From the NCBI RefSeq assembly GCF_900119145.1, contig NZ_FPIY01000003.1, positions 410,299 to 474,298 of the forward strand: a stretch of 64,000 nt of DNA. The letters are read 5' to 3'. The DNA comes from Cellulophaga fucicola. GTDB taxonomy: Bacteria > Bacteroidota > Bacteroidia > Flavobacteriales > Flavobacteriaceae. Under the pieces are notes generated by a model. That model saw nothing but the letters and a program-made list of their open reading frames with translations. It was not told where the DNA came from and ran no database searches. This document shows positions 46,509 to 54,893 of the stretch, piece by piece; position 1 is the first letter of the stretch; every line of letters starts with the position of its first letter. The position numbers and the translations under genes are program-made.

Positions 46509-47480
46509 TTAGGCCAATTCTCCTATATGAAAAAGAGCTTCACCTTGGTTTACTACTGCTTGGTGATTAACACAAAAAACACACCCATTAAAAGGTGCTT
46601 TAATCTCTTTGCTTCTTCTAGAAAAAGCATCGGTAACAATACCAATAACAGCTCCTTTTTTTATGTCGCTCCCATTTTTAATTTTAGGTAAAAACATACC
46701 TGCAGTTGGTGCGCGTACCCATCTTCTGTTTGTTAGGTAAACAGTTTCTTCTTTTTCAGGTAAAAGATCATCTGTTTTGGCTAACATGTCAAAATGGTGT
46801 AATGTGTTTAATATACCTTGTACTCCTTGTTCTATAGCGTACTCATTAAAACGCATACTTTCGCCAGCTTCATAAACAATAGTTGGTATGCCTTTGCTAA
46901 ATGCTGTTTTTCTAAATGATTTAGGAATTAAGTCAGACGAAAATGTAAAAGGAGCATTAAATATAGCGGCAAGTTCTTCGCTTTTTTTGTCAGTTGCGGT
47001 ATAGCGTACCTGCGGATAGTTAGATCTGCTTCCGCCACCTGTGTGTAGGTCGATTCCGAAATCTATCTGTGGAAAAATTTCTTTTGTAAAATGATATGCA
47101 ATTCTGCTAGCCAATGAGCCTAGCTTTGATCCGGGAAAACTACGGTTAACATCTTTGCCATCTGGTAATTCTCTAGAGAAGTGAATAAAGCCAAAAATGT
47201 TTAAAATAGGAACAGCTATAATACATCCTTTAGTAACTTTAAAATGCTTTTTGTCTAGCATTCTACGTACTATTTCTATACCGTTAATTTCATCGCCATG
47301 TAAACCAGCTTGCACTAATAGTGTTGGTCCTGGGACTTTAGAGTTAAATACGTAGATAGGAATATCTATAATAGTACCTGTTGGTAACCTATCAATTTTT
47401 ATGCTTACCAGTTTCTCTTCTCCTGGACGCACATTTTCTTCACCAATAGTAATGGTTTTATTTTCGTCTTTTAAATGCAT
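46509..47480 (-). CDS. Aspartoacylase / succinylglutamate desuccinylase-family zinc amidohydrolase
   Basis: A 323-residue M14-like hydrolase that releases acyl groups from amino acids or cleaves glutamyl bonds. Zinc ligands are H61 and E64 in LHGDEINGIE and H146 in DLHTGG; R113 in VNRSFPG is a typical substrate-binding residue. A short C-terminal beta domain (APTAGMFLPKIKNGSDIKKG and the AVIGIV following) resembles biotinyl-type folds found in this family. The start overlaps the end of the RimK-like ligase gene by 23 bases, so the two are co-translated. The natural substrate is unknown. Confidence 0.86.
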   Translation of the reverse strand: MHLKDENKTITIGEENVRPGEEKLVSIKIDRLPTGTIIDIPIYVFNSKVPGPTLLVQAGLHGDEINGIEIVRRMLDKKHFKVTKGCIIAVPILNIFGFIHFSRELPDGKDVNRSFPGSKLGSLASRIAYHFTKEIFPQIDFGIDLHTGGGSRSNYPQVRYTATDKKSEELAAIFNAPFTFSSDLIPKSFRKTAFSKGIPTIVYEAGESMRFNEYAIEQGVQGILNTLHHFDMLAKTDDLLPEKEETVYLTNRRWVRAPTAGMFLPKIKNGSDIKKGAVIGIVTDAFSRRSKEIKAPFNGCVFCVNHQAVVNQGEALFHIGELA

Positions 47481-48348
47481 TTTTTTCTACGTATTCTATA
47501 ATTTTTTTAGCAATATTTACTCCTGTTGCATCTTCTATGCCTTCTAGCCCTGGCGATGCATTAACCTCTATTAGTAATGGCCCGTTTTTAGACCGTATTA
47601 AATCTACACCAGCAACACCTAAATCTAATTCTTTTACCGCTCTTAGTGCTATTTTACATTCGTAGGCTGTAGGTTCTATAGCTAGGGTAGAGGCGCCTCT
47701 ATGTACATTAGATCTAAATTCACCAGCTTCACTAGTTCTTTTCATAGAGGCAACAACTTTATTACCTACAATAAATATTCTAATATCTTCTCCGTTAGAT
47801 TCTTTTATAAATCGCTGCAATAAAATACTAGTATCCATTTTGTAAAATGTATCTATAATAGATTTTGCAGATTTTTTTGACTCGGCTAAAATTACGCCTA
47901 AGCCCTGTGTGCCTTCTTGTAGTTTTATTATTACTGGTGCACCACCTAATAATGTAAGCTGAGTTTCTATATTATCTGGGTTAATGGAAAATAGTGTTTC
48001 CGGAATGGGAACACCGCACCTAGCCATTATTTGTAGCGTCTTTACTTTGTTGCGAGCTTTTATAATACTTGATGACTTTGCAGTTGTAAAAACACCATTA
48101 AGTTCAAACTCATTTACTATTGCAGCACCGTGTTTGGTTACTTTAGCACCAATTCTTGGAATAATAGCGTCAAACTCATTAGTTACGTCTTCTTTATTCA
48201 GGTAAATTTTAGGTGTGTCCGAGCCTAATTTAACAGAGCATTTGGTATGGTCTATTAAATCTATGTAATGCCCACGTATTTCTGCTTCTTCAGCAATTCT
48301 ACGGGTAGAATACACACCCAAACTAACAGAAAGTAACCCAATATCCAT
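47458..48348 (-). CDS. RimK-family ATP-grasp alpha-L-glutamate ligase
   Basis: A 296-residue ATP-grasp enzyme that adds glutamate (or a similar amino acid) to a protein or peptide end. The ATP-grasp domain shows PVIIKLQEGTQGLGVILAES, DIRIFIVGNKVVASMKR, FRSNVHRGAS and the metal site LIEVNASPGLEGIE near the C-terminus. The N-terminal domain is the short RimK pre-ATP-grasp type. It is the first gene of a two-gene operon with a zinc amidohydrolase, a ligase-hydrolase pair. The start at 48348 is preceded 35 bases upstream by a minus-strand TAnnTTTG box (48391-48384). The target is not identified. Confidence 0.88.
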   Translation of the reverse strand: MDIGLLSVSLGVYSTRRIAEEAEIRGHYIDLIDHTKCSVKLGSDTPKIYLNKEDVTNEFDAIIPRIGAKVTKHGAAIVNEFELNGVFTTAKSSSIIKARNKVKTLQIMARCGVPIPETLFSINPDNIETQLTLLGGAPVIIKLQEGTQGLGVILAESKKSAKSIIDTFYKMDTSILLQRFIKESNGEDIRIFIVGNKVVASMKRTSEAGEFRSNVHRGASTLAIEPTAYECKIALRAVKELDLGVAGVDLIRSKNGPLLIEVNASPGLEGIEDATGVNIAKKIIEYVEKNAFKRRK

Positions 48349-48383
48349 TTTTTAAACTTAAAAATTTAGTATGTAATATCGGT

Positions 48384-48391
48384 CAAAAATA
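48384..48391 (-). promoter_or_regulatory. Promoter box of the RimK-like gene
   Basis: TATTTTTG on the minus strand, 35 bases before the start codon; the -33 TTG is not clear. Confidence 0.4.
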
Positions 48392-48465
48392 ATGAATACG
48401 ACAATGCACACTTAAGGTTTCTTTAAAATTATTCTAAATACTGTACATATTTATAGCAAAGTTTG

Positions 48466-48493
48466 TTGATAACTAGTAGGAGTCGTAAATTTG
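48466..48493 (+). promoter_or_regulatory. Promoter of sdhCAB
   Basis: TTG (48466-48468), 17 bases, TAAATTTG (48486-48493), 19 bases before the sdhC ATG: a full match to the Bacteroidota promoter type. Confidence 0.65.
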
Positions 48494-48512
48494 TAATCAA
48501 AACTAACAACAA

Positions 48513-49190
48513 ATGAGCGGATTTTTTAAATCTTCAATTGGTAGAAAGTATGCAATGGCGCTTTCTGCTTTATTTTTAATGTTTTTTCTACTACAACATT
48601 TTGCCATTAATATTTTATCGGTTTTTAGTCCTAATGCTTTTAATGAGGCATCTCATTTTATGGGGACATTCTGGGCAGTGCAGTATCTATTGCAACCGGT
48701 TCTAATTTTTGGAGTAATGTACCATTTTATTATGGGCTTTATTCTTGAATTTAAAAATAGACAAGCAAGAGTAGTTAAGTACGCAAAAAACAATGGAGCA
48801 GCTAATTCTAGCTGGATGAGTAGAAATATGATATATAGCGGTTTGGCTATATTGGGTTTCTTAGTACTTCACTTTATCGATTTCTGGTTACCAGAAATAA
48901 ACACTAAATACATCCAAGGCGATATGTCTGGATTATTGGCAGATGGCGAAGGTTTTCGTTATTACGAAGAGCTTACGCACAAGTTTGTTAACCCATTAAG
49001 AGTTGGCGCTTATGTCTTGGCATTTGTGTTTTTATCTTTACACCTTATGCACGGATTTAGTTCTGCGTTTCAATCTTCTGGAGTTAGCTCTATGAGAAAA
49101 CAAAAGCTTCAGGCTTTTGGTAAGGCTTATGCTATAATAATTCCTTTAGGATTTATTTTTATAGCCCTTTTTCATCATTTTAATCATTAA
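48513..49190 (+). CDS. sdhC: Succinate dehydrogenase / fumarate reductase cytochrome b subunit
   Basis: Membrane anchor of complex II, the single-subunit (type B) form with five membrane helices in 225 residues and no separate sdhD. Conserved haem-ligand histidines occur in LLQHFAIN, MYHFIMG, VLHFIDFW and LHLMHGFSSAFQSSG. It passes electrons between flavoprotein/iron-sulfur subunits and menaquinone. It is the first gene of sdhCAB, 14 bases before sdhA. Confidence 0.93.
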   Translation: MSGFFKSSIGRKYAMALSALFLMFFLLQHFAINILSVFSPNAFNEASHFMGTFWAVQYLLQPVLIFGVMYHFIMGFILEFKNRQARVVKYAKNNGAANSSWMSRNMIYSGLAILGFLVLHFIDFWLPEINTKYIQGDMSGLLADGEGFRYYEELTHKFVNPLRVGAYVLAFVFLSLHLMHGFSSAFQSSGVSSMRKQKLQAFGKAYAIIIPLGFIFIALFHHFNH

Positions 49191-49204
49191 TAATATAGTA
49201 TCAT

Positions 49205-51220
49205 ATGTCTGTATTAGATTCTAAAGTACCTAAAGGCCCTCTTAAAACTAAGTGGACCGATTATAAAAACCATATAGATTTAGTTAACCCTGCAAACAAA
49301 CGTAACATAGATGTTATTGTTGTTGGTACTGGTTTGGCGGGTGGTTCTGCTGCTGCTACATTAGCAGAATTAGGTTATAATGTAAAAACTTTTTGTTACC
49401 AAGATTCTCCGCGTAGAGCTCACTCTATTGCGGCTCAAGGTGGTATTAACGCAGCTAAAAACTATCAAGGTGATGGTGATTCTACATATCGTTTGTTTTA
49501 CGATACGGTAAAAGGTGGTGATTACAGATCTAGAGAGGCAAACGTTTATCGTTTAGCTGAGGTTTCTGCAAATATTATTGACCAGTGTGTTGCTCAAGGT
49601 GTTCCTTTTGCACGTGATTATGGTGGATTATTAGATAACCGTTCTTTTGGTGGTGTATTGGTATCTAGAACTTTTTACGCAAAAGGACAAACAGGACAAC
49701 AGTTATTGTTAGGAGCTTATTCTGCAATGAACAGACAAATTGCACGTGGTAAAATTACTCCGTTCAATCGTCATGAAATGTTAGATGTTGTAAAGGTAGA
49801 TGGTAAAGCTCGTGGTATTATTGCTCGTAACCTAGTTACTGGCGAAATAGAACGTCACTCTGCCCATGCAGTAGTTATTGCTTCAGGTGGTTACGGTAAT
49901 GTTTATTTCTTATCTACTAATGCAATGGGTTCTAATGCAACTGCTGCTTGGAAAATACATAAAAAAGGAGCATTCTTTGCTAACCCTTGTTATACTCAGA
50001 TTCACCCAACGTGTATTCCACGTTCAGGAGACTATCAATCTAAATTAACATTGATGTCAGAATCTTTGCGTAATGATGGTCGTATTTGGGTTCCTAAGAA
50101 TATGGATGATGTAATGGCAATTCGTGAAGGCAAGAAAAAGCCAACAGATTTGTCTGAGGATGAAAGAGATTATTACTTAGAAAGAAGATACCCTGCGTTT
50201 GGTAACTTAGTGCCTCGTGATGTTGCTTCTAGAGCGGCAAAAGAGCGTTGTGATGCTGGTTATGGTGTTAATGCAACAGGAGAAGCTGTTTATTTAGATT
50301 TTGCTTCTGCAATAGAACGTTATGGTAAAGAGCAAGCTAAAATTCATAACATAGCAAATGCTTCTGCAGATAAAATATATGAATTAGGTGCTGCTATTGT
50401 GAAAGCAAAGTATGGTAACCTTTTTCAAATGTATGAGAAGATTGTAGATCAAGATCCGTACAAAACTCCAATGATGATATACCCGGCGGTACATTACACA
50501 ATGGGTGGTGTTTGGGTAGATTATAACTTAATGACTACTGTAGATGGTTTATACTGTATTGGTGAAGCAAACTTCTCTGATCACGGTGCAAACAGATTAG
50601 GAGCTTCTGCTTTAATGCAAGGCTTGGCAGATGGTTATTTTGTGTTGCCTTATACAATAGGTGATTACTTATCTCATGAGATTAGAACAGGAAAAATCCC
50701 TACGGATACTCCTGAGTTTGATGCTGCTGAGAAAGAAGTGACTGATAAAATAGATTTCTTTGTAAACAATAAAGGATCTCACTCTGTAGATTATTACCAC
50801 AAGAAATTAGGTAAGATTATGTGGGACAAGTGTGGTATGTCTCGTAATGCAAAAGGTTTAAAAGAGGCGATGGTAGAAATTAAAGCTTTACGTGAAGACT
50901 TCTACAAAAATGTAAGTGTTCCTGGAGCTGCTAATGAGTTAAATGCTGAGCTTGAAAAAGCAGGTCGTGTAGCGGATTTCTTAGAATTGGGAGAGCTTTT
51001 TGCTAAAGATGCACTTGAGAGAGAAGAATCTTGTGGAGGACACTTTAGAGAAGAATCTGTTGAGTTAGATGGTGAACAAGAGGGTGAAGCTAAGCGTAAC
51101 GATAAAGAGTTTGCTTTTGTTTCTGCTTGGGAATATAAAGGAGAACCTGGTGATGCTGTTTTACATAAAGAGGAGCTAGAGTTTAAAGAAATTGAATTAA
51201 AACAACGTTCATACAAATAA
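49205..51220 (+). CDS. sdhA: Succinate dehydrogenase / fumarate reductase flavoprotein subunit
   Basis: Catalytic flavoprotein of complex II, oxidising succinate. The FAD-binding [20 protein letters not shown] (39-58), the flavin-linking H73 in [14 protein letters not shown], and the catalytic-site segments [20 protein letters not shown] and [20 protein letters not shown] are all present. The 671 residues are typical of the type B enzyme of Bacteroidota. It is followed by sdhB after 10 bases. Confidence 0.96.
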   Translation: MSVLDSKVPKGPLKTKWTDYKNHIDLVNPANKRNIDVIVVGTGLAGGSAAATLAELGYNVKTFCYQDSPRRAHSIAAQGGINAAKNYQGDGDSTYRLFYDTVKGGDYRSREANVYRLAEVSANIIDQCVAQGVPFARDYGGLLDNRSFGGVLVSRTFYAKGQTGQQLLLGAYSAMNRQIARGKITPFNRHEMLDVVKVDGKARGIIARNLVTGEIERHSAHAVVIASGGYGNVYFLSTNAMGSNATAAWKIHKKGAFFANPCYTQIHPTCIPRSGDYQSKLTLMSESLRNDGRIWVPKNMDDVMAIREGKKKPTDLSEDERDYYLERRYPAFGNLVPRDVASRAAKERCDAGYGVNATGEAVYLDFASAIERYGKEQAKIHNIANASADKIYELGAAIVKAKYGNLFQMYEKIVDQDPYKTPMMIYPAVHYTMGGVWVDYNLMTTVDGLYCIGEANFSDHGANRLGASALMQGLADGYFVLPYTIGDYLSHEIRTGKIPTDTPEFDAAEKEVTDKIDFFVNNKGSHSVDYYHKKLGKIMWDKCGMSRNAKGLKEAMVEIKALREDFYKNVSVPGAANELNAELEKAGRVADFLELGELFAKDALEREESCGGHFREESVELDGEQEGEAKRNDKEFAFVSAWEYKGEPGDAVLHKEELEFKEIELKQRSYK

Positions 51221-51230
51221 GATAGACATT

Positions 51231-51977
51231 ATGAATTTAACACTTAAAATTTGGCGTCAAAAAGATGCTCAGTCGAAGGGTAAAATGGTCGATTATAAAG
51301 TGACTGAAATCTCAGAACATATGTCTTTCTTAGAAATGATGGATGTTTTAAACGAGCAGTTAATTAACACTGGTGAAGAACCAGTAGCTTTTGATCATGA
51401 TTGTCGTGAAGGTATTTGCGGTATGTGTTCTATGTATATTAATGGAGAGGCTCACGGTCCAGATAGGGGCGTAACTACTTGTCAATTGCATATGCGTATG
51501 TTTAAAGATGGTGATACTATTACAATAGAGCCATTTAGAGCTAAAGCTTTTCCTGTATTAAAGGATTTAGTTGTAGACAGAGGAGCTTTTGATCGTATAC
51601 AACATGCAGGTGGTTACATTTCTGTAAACACTTCTGGTAATACGCAAGATGCTAATGCTATCCCTATTTCTAAACACGCAGCAGATGAGGCTATGGATGC
51701 TGCAACTTGTATTGGTTGTGGTGCTTGTGTGGCGAGTTGTAAAAACTCTTCTGCTATGTTATTTGTTGGTGCTAAAGTATCTCAATATGCATTATTGCCA
51801 CAAGGTCAAGTAGAGGCTACAGACCGTGTTAAAAATATGGTTGCTCAAATGGATTTAGAAGGTTTTGGTAACTGTACTAACACTGGTGCTTGTGAAGTTG
51901 AATGCCCTAAAGGAATTTCTTTAGAGAACATTGCACGTATGAATCGCGAATTCTTAAGCGCAAATATTAAAGGATAA
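51231..51977 (+). CDS. sdhB: Succinate dehydrogenase / fumarate reductase iron-sulfur subunit
   Basis: Carries three clusters in a line: a [2Fe-2S] in [17 protein letters not shown] with a further Cys in TTCQLHM, then a [4Fe-4S] in [14 protein letters not shown] and a [3Fe-4S] in [14 protein letters not shown]. It transfers electrons from the flavoprotein to the membrane subunit. The 248-residue length is normal. It is the last gene of the operon, with a strong terminator after it. Confidence 0.96.
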   Translation: MNLTLKIWRQKDAQSKGKMVDYKVTEISEHMSFLEMMDVLNEQLINTGEEPVAFDHDCREGICGMCSMYINGEAHGPDRGVTTCQLHMRMFKDGDTITIEPFRAKAFPVLKDLVVDRGAFDRIQHAGGYISVNTSGNTQDANAIPISKHAADEAMDAATCIGCGACVASCKNSSAMLFVGAKVSQYALLPQGQVEATDRVKNMVAQMDLEGFGNCTNTGACEVECPKGISLENIARMNREFLSANIKG

Positions 51978-52004
51978 GCATAACGCTTTTTATTATAAAT
52001 TAAG

Positions 52005-52042
52005 AAATCCCAAACTGTAGATACAGTTTGGGATTTTTTTTA
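52005..52042. terminator. Bidirectional terminator after sdhB
   Basis: AAATCCCAAACTGTA (52005-52019) with TACAGTTTGGGATTT (52022-52036), minimal loop, T-run on the right; also serves the convergent gene at 52059. Confidence 0.9.
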
Positions 52043-52058
52043 TGTTTTTATCTAGAGT

Positions 52059-52601
52059 TTAGTCTGTGTAATTAGGAATGTAAGTGTCATCATTAACAAT
52101 AGCTTGTAAATCTTTTTCTAAGCTAATTATAGGAGATTCTACTATGCGGTTTACTTCTTTACCGTCTTTGTATAGGATAAATGTAGGTACATGTGTAATA
52201 TCTAGTCCTTTTTCCTCGCCACCTGGGCTTTTCTTGTAATTGTTTCTTGCATTATCTACTGCTACCAATTTAAAATTTTCCATAGGAAAATTTGCAGCTT
52301 CTAATATTTTGTAAAAAGGTGGAGTTTCTCTTTTGCTATCTCCGCACCACGTACCCATAAAGGCAACTATTTTGTAGTTTTTAAGCTTGCTTTCTATTGT
52401 CTTTAATGTTTCTGTATCTACTTTGTAGTTGTCGTATTTTGGAGTAAACCAATTAGCAAAAGAATTTTGAGTTAAGTCTGTTTTGTTAATTTCACCTAAT
52501 AAGCGTTCTCTGTTATTATGGTCTTTTGAAACTTGTGCTATTGCTGTTAAAGAGCATAATAGTAAAAATAGAAGTTGAATTGTATTTGTGTATGTCTTCA
52601 T
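52059..52601 (-). CDS. Exported thioredoxin-fold protein with a single-cysteine active site
   Basis: A 180-residue protein with an N-terminal signal peptide (cut after about residue 22, AIAQ) and a thioredoxin fold. The active-site motif is WCGDSKRE (W85, C86): the second Cys of CxxC is replaced by Ser, and THVPTFILY gives the cis-proline. With one Cys it cannot act as a dithiol oxidoreductase, so a reductase that works with a partner thiol, or a binding role, is more likely. It is convergent with sdhB and has no close minus-strand neighbour. Confidence 0.83.
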   Translation of the reverse strand: MKTYTNTIQLLFLLLCSLTAIAQVSKDHNNRERLLGEINKTDLTQNSFANWFTPKYDNYKVDTETLKTIESKLKNYKIVAFMGTWCGDSKRETPPFYKILEAANFPMENFKLVAVDNARNNYKKSPGGEEKGLDITHVPTFILYKDGKEVNRIVESPIISLEKDLQAIVNDDTYIPNYTD

Positions 52602-52813
52602 TGAAAGTAATTTTTACACTAAGTTATCTAGTTTATTTTGTTTTTTAAAGAGTTTTAAGCCTTTTTTATGATAAAACCGAGTTATACACTTAATCTGAAG
52701 AGAAAGAGTTTTACGAGTCTTTAAATTGATATATTAAGGCGTATGTGTAGTTGGTTTCTTGGTTGCTTTTATTTCTTTTGATGCGGTAGGGATGCAGAAA
52801 CAAGTGGAACTAA

Positions 52814-52849
52814 AAAAGGAGCTACATTTTGTAAAATGTAGCTCCTTTT
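52814..52849. terminator. Perfect 17-bp hairpin, strong bidirectional terminator
   Basis: AAAAGGAGCTACATTTT (52814-52830) pairs with AAAATGTAGCTCCTTTT (52833-52849) with 2 bases between. On the minus strand the stem ends in a T-run, and on the plus strand it is also followed by a T-run. It is 255 bases beyond the scoB stop, so it is either a long-range terminator for scoB or that of the small ORF at 52870-52971. Confidence 0.8.
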
Positions 52850-52869
52850 GTTTTTTTCTTTAAACTCAT

Positions 52870-52971
52870 TTATGAAAGCATAAATAGTTTTTTCGTTAGG
52901 CTAATAATCCCAGAAAAGAAATTTCTTTTGTAGATTACTTTTTCTGATGTTGGGTAAATTTGGGCATTCAT
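52870..52971 (-). CDS. Candidate small basic protein (33 codons)
   Basis: A minus-strand ORF from ATG at 52971 to TAA at 52870 encodes a 33-residue peptide starting MNAQIYPTSEKV, then YKRNFF and SGIISLTKKLF, a hydrophobic and basic C-terminal half. Its stop lies 20 bases before a strong hairpin terminator, the layout of a real small gene. I saw no clear ribosome site or TAnnTTTG promoter. It could also be chance in a long 3' region of scoB. Confidence 0.3.
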   Translation of the reverse strand: MNAQIYPTSEKVIYKRNFFSGIISLTKKLFMLS

Positions 52972-53103
52972 AATTTTAGGTTGTTTAAAGTTGTAATTTG
53001 GGGTTAAACTTTTAATACATTGTAAATATAGGAGCGGAATGCTTACTATTTAAATTTTTGTTGTGAAAAAAGAATAATTTGTTGTGAAAGTTAAAAATAG
53101 GCT

Positions 53104-53757
53104 TTAAATGTCCATTTCTGGTACATCTCCGTTTATAATTAATGTTCCTTTTGTAGCGTTTTTAATTTCTTCTACAGTAACACCTGGTGCACGTTCTTGT
53201 AATAAGAAGCCATCTTTTGTGACCTCTAAAACAGCAAGGTTAGTTACTATCTTTTTTACACAACCAACACCTGTTAATGGTAATGTGCATTTATCTAGTA
53301 ATTTAGATTCCCCAGCACGGTTTGTATGCATCATTGCAACAATTATATTTTCTGCTGATGCAACAAGGTCCATTGCGCCACCCATACCTTTTACCATTTT
53401 CCCCGGAATTTTCCAATTGGCAATATCGCCAGTTTCAGATACCTCCATAGCGCCAAGTATAGTAAGGTCTACGTGTTGTCCTCTAATCATAGCAAAACTA
53501 GTGGCAGAATCAAAAAAAGAAGCTCCAGGAAGTGTTGTTATAGTCTGTTTTCCTGCGTTAATAATATCTGCATCTTCTTCGCCTTCAAAAGGAAAAGGTC
53601 CCATTCCTAGAACACCATTTTCACTTTGAAACTCAACATTTATATCATTATTTACAAAATTAGCTACTAATGTAGGTATACCAATACCTAAATTTACGTA
53701 ATAACCATCTTGTACTTCCTTTGCAATTCGTTTTGCTATTCCGTTTTTATCTAGCAT
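53104..53757 (-). CDS. scoB: 3-oxoacid CoA-transferase subunit B
   Basis: Beta subunit of the succinyl-CoA:3-ketoacid (acetoacetate) CoA transferase, which activates ketone bodies or acetoacetate. The catalytic glutamate E46 is in [11 protein letters not shown], and the substrate-loop [10 protein letters not shown] (22-31) and [13 protein letters not shown] are visible. The 217-residue length is normal. Its partner scoA lies upstream with one unrelated gene in between, an arrangement that separates the usual adjacent pair. It is the end of a six-gene operon that begins at ricT. Confidence 0.92.
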   Translation of the reverse strand: MLDKNGIAKRIAKEVQDGYYVNLGIGIPTLVANFVNNDINVEFQSENGVLGMGPFPFEGEEDADIINAGKQTITTLPGASFFDSATSFAMIRGQHVDLTILGAMEVSETGDIANWKIPGKMVKGMGGAMDLVASAENIIVAMMHTNRAGESKLLDKCTLPLTGVGCVKKIVTNLAVLEVTKDGFLLQERAPGVTVEEIKNATKGTLIINGDVPEMDI

Positions 53758-53782
53758 AATGTTTACTATAAAATTGAATATT

Positions 53783-53826
53783 TTTAATTTGATAAGTTAC
53801 CTGCTTTAATTTGATAAGTTACCTGC
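53783..53826. repeat. Exact tandem duplication of 22 bp
   Basis: TTTAATTTGATAAGTTACCTGC occurs at 53783-53804 and again at 53805-53826. The second copy contains the stop codon of the zinc-ribbon gene. It looks like a recent slippage or duplication event. Confidence 0.9.
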
Positions 53827-54157
53827 GTCTTATCATATACTTGTTAAAAGAATTTGTTGCACTGCTTTCTACAGTCATAAAAAGTATAGGGATACCCAAG
53901 GCAACTGTACCAATAGCACCAAAAATTGACCATAAAATAACTGCTGTTATAAGACCAATTGCAGCACCTATTAGTATTAACTTTTTATTTTGTACTGCTG
54001 TAATTTTATTAATGTGTACTTTTTCTTTAGAGTTACAACTTCTGCAATTGGCGTCAAAATTATCGCCAATCTTCATATGTAAGTCACCTCTTGTAGCAAT
54101 TACTGGCGTGTAGTAATTTGTGGCTTTGCAAGACGGACATCTATACTCTAGTTTCAT
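53819..54157 (-). CDS. Zinc-ribbon membrane protein of unknown function
   Basis: A 112-residue protein with an N-terminal zinc ribbon (RCPSCKATNYY at 6-16 and CRSCNSKEK at 38-46, four Cys) followed by two membrane helices (about 60-80 and 82-100) and a short basic tail (RRR). The function is unknown. It sits between scoA and scoB and ends within a duplicated 22-bp sequence. The zinc ribbon suggests protein or nucleic-acid binding near the membrane, but that is inference. Confidence 0.8.
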   Translation of the reverse strand: MKLEYRCPSCKATNYYTPVIATRGDLHMKIGDNFDANCRSCNSKEKVHINKITAVQNKKLILIGAAIGLITAVILWSIFGAIGTVALGIPILFMTVESSATNSFNKYMIRRR

Positions 54158-54175
54158 ACACTAATATTAAAGTAA

Positions 54176-54877
54176 TTACTCCTTTTTTCTAACAGTGCGC
54201 TGTTCTATTCTTTTTTGATAATCTTTTCCTTGAAATATGCGTTGTACAAAAATTCCAGGAACGTGAATCTCATTTGGGTTTAAACTTCCGGCTGGTAAAA
54301 GCTCTTCAACTTCTGCAACAGTGATTTTAGCTGCGCCACACATAACTGCATTAAAATTGCGAGCTGTTCCTTTAAATATAAGGTTTCCAGCTTCATCACC
54401 CTTCCAAGCTTTTACAAAAGCAAAATCTGCTTTTGCAGCTTCTTCTAGAACATACATTTTACCGTTAAACTCTCTTGTTTCTTTGCCCTCTGCTACTTCT
54501 GTACCATAGCCAGCAGGAGTATAAAAGGCTGGAAAACCTGCTTGTGCTGCTCTACATTTTTCTGCTAAAGTACCTTGTGGCGTTAATTCTACTTCTAACT
54601 CTCCACTTAACATCTGTCTTTCAAACTCATCATTCTCACCAACGTAAGAAGACACCATTTTTTTTACCTGACGTTTTTGAAGTAAAAGACCAAGACCAAA
54701 ATCGTCTACACCAGCATTGTTAGATATGCAAGTTATACCTGTTACATTTAGGTCTACTAATTCTTCTATTGCATTTTCTGGAATACCGCATAAGCCAAAG
54801 CCCCCAACCATAAAAGTCATATTGTCTTTTACGCCTTTTAAAGCATCTTTAACATTAGCTACTGTTTTTCTAATCAT
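54176..54877 (-). CDS. scoA: 3-oxoacid CoA-transferase subunit A
   Basis: Alpha subunit of the succinyl-CoA:3-ketoacid CoA transferase. The [14 protein letters not shown] loop (24-37), typical of the family's GxGGF start, and the [25 protein letters not shown] segment, then [10 protein letters not shown], are visible. The 233 residues match the usual size. It lies 16 bases after the pbp1A stop on the minus strand, so it probably shares its transcript. Confidence 0.92.
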   Translation of the reverse strand: MIRKTVANVKDALKGVKDNMTFMVGGFGLCGIPENAIEELVDLNVTGITCISNNAGVDDFGLGLLLQKRQVKKMVSSYVGENDEFERQMLSGELEVELTPQGTLAEKCRAAQAGFPAFYTPAGYGTEVAEGKETREFNGKMYVLEEAAKADFAFVKAWKGDEAGNLIFKGTARNFNAVMCGAAKITVAEVEELLPAGSLNPNEIHVPGIFVQRIFQGKDYQKRIEQRTVRKKE

Positions 54878-54893
54878 TTTATATAAGAATTAA

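Larger units (their letters stand above)
52602..53103. other. 502-base intergenic region with a candidate small gene and a hairpin
   Basis: There is no standard gene between the thioredoxin-like gene and scoB, both on the minus strand. It holds the candidate 33-codon ORF (52870-52971) and a perfect 17-bp hairpin (52814-52849); the rest (52602-52813 and 52972-53103) shows no coding or structural signal to me. Confidence 0.6.

Noticed and set aside
50902-51216. Minus-strand serine-rich ORF
   Set aside because: Antisense shadow of the sdhA C-terminus.
53108-53629. Plus-strand ORF of 173 codons
   Set aside because: Antisense shadow of scoB.
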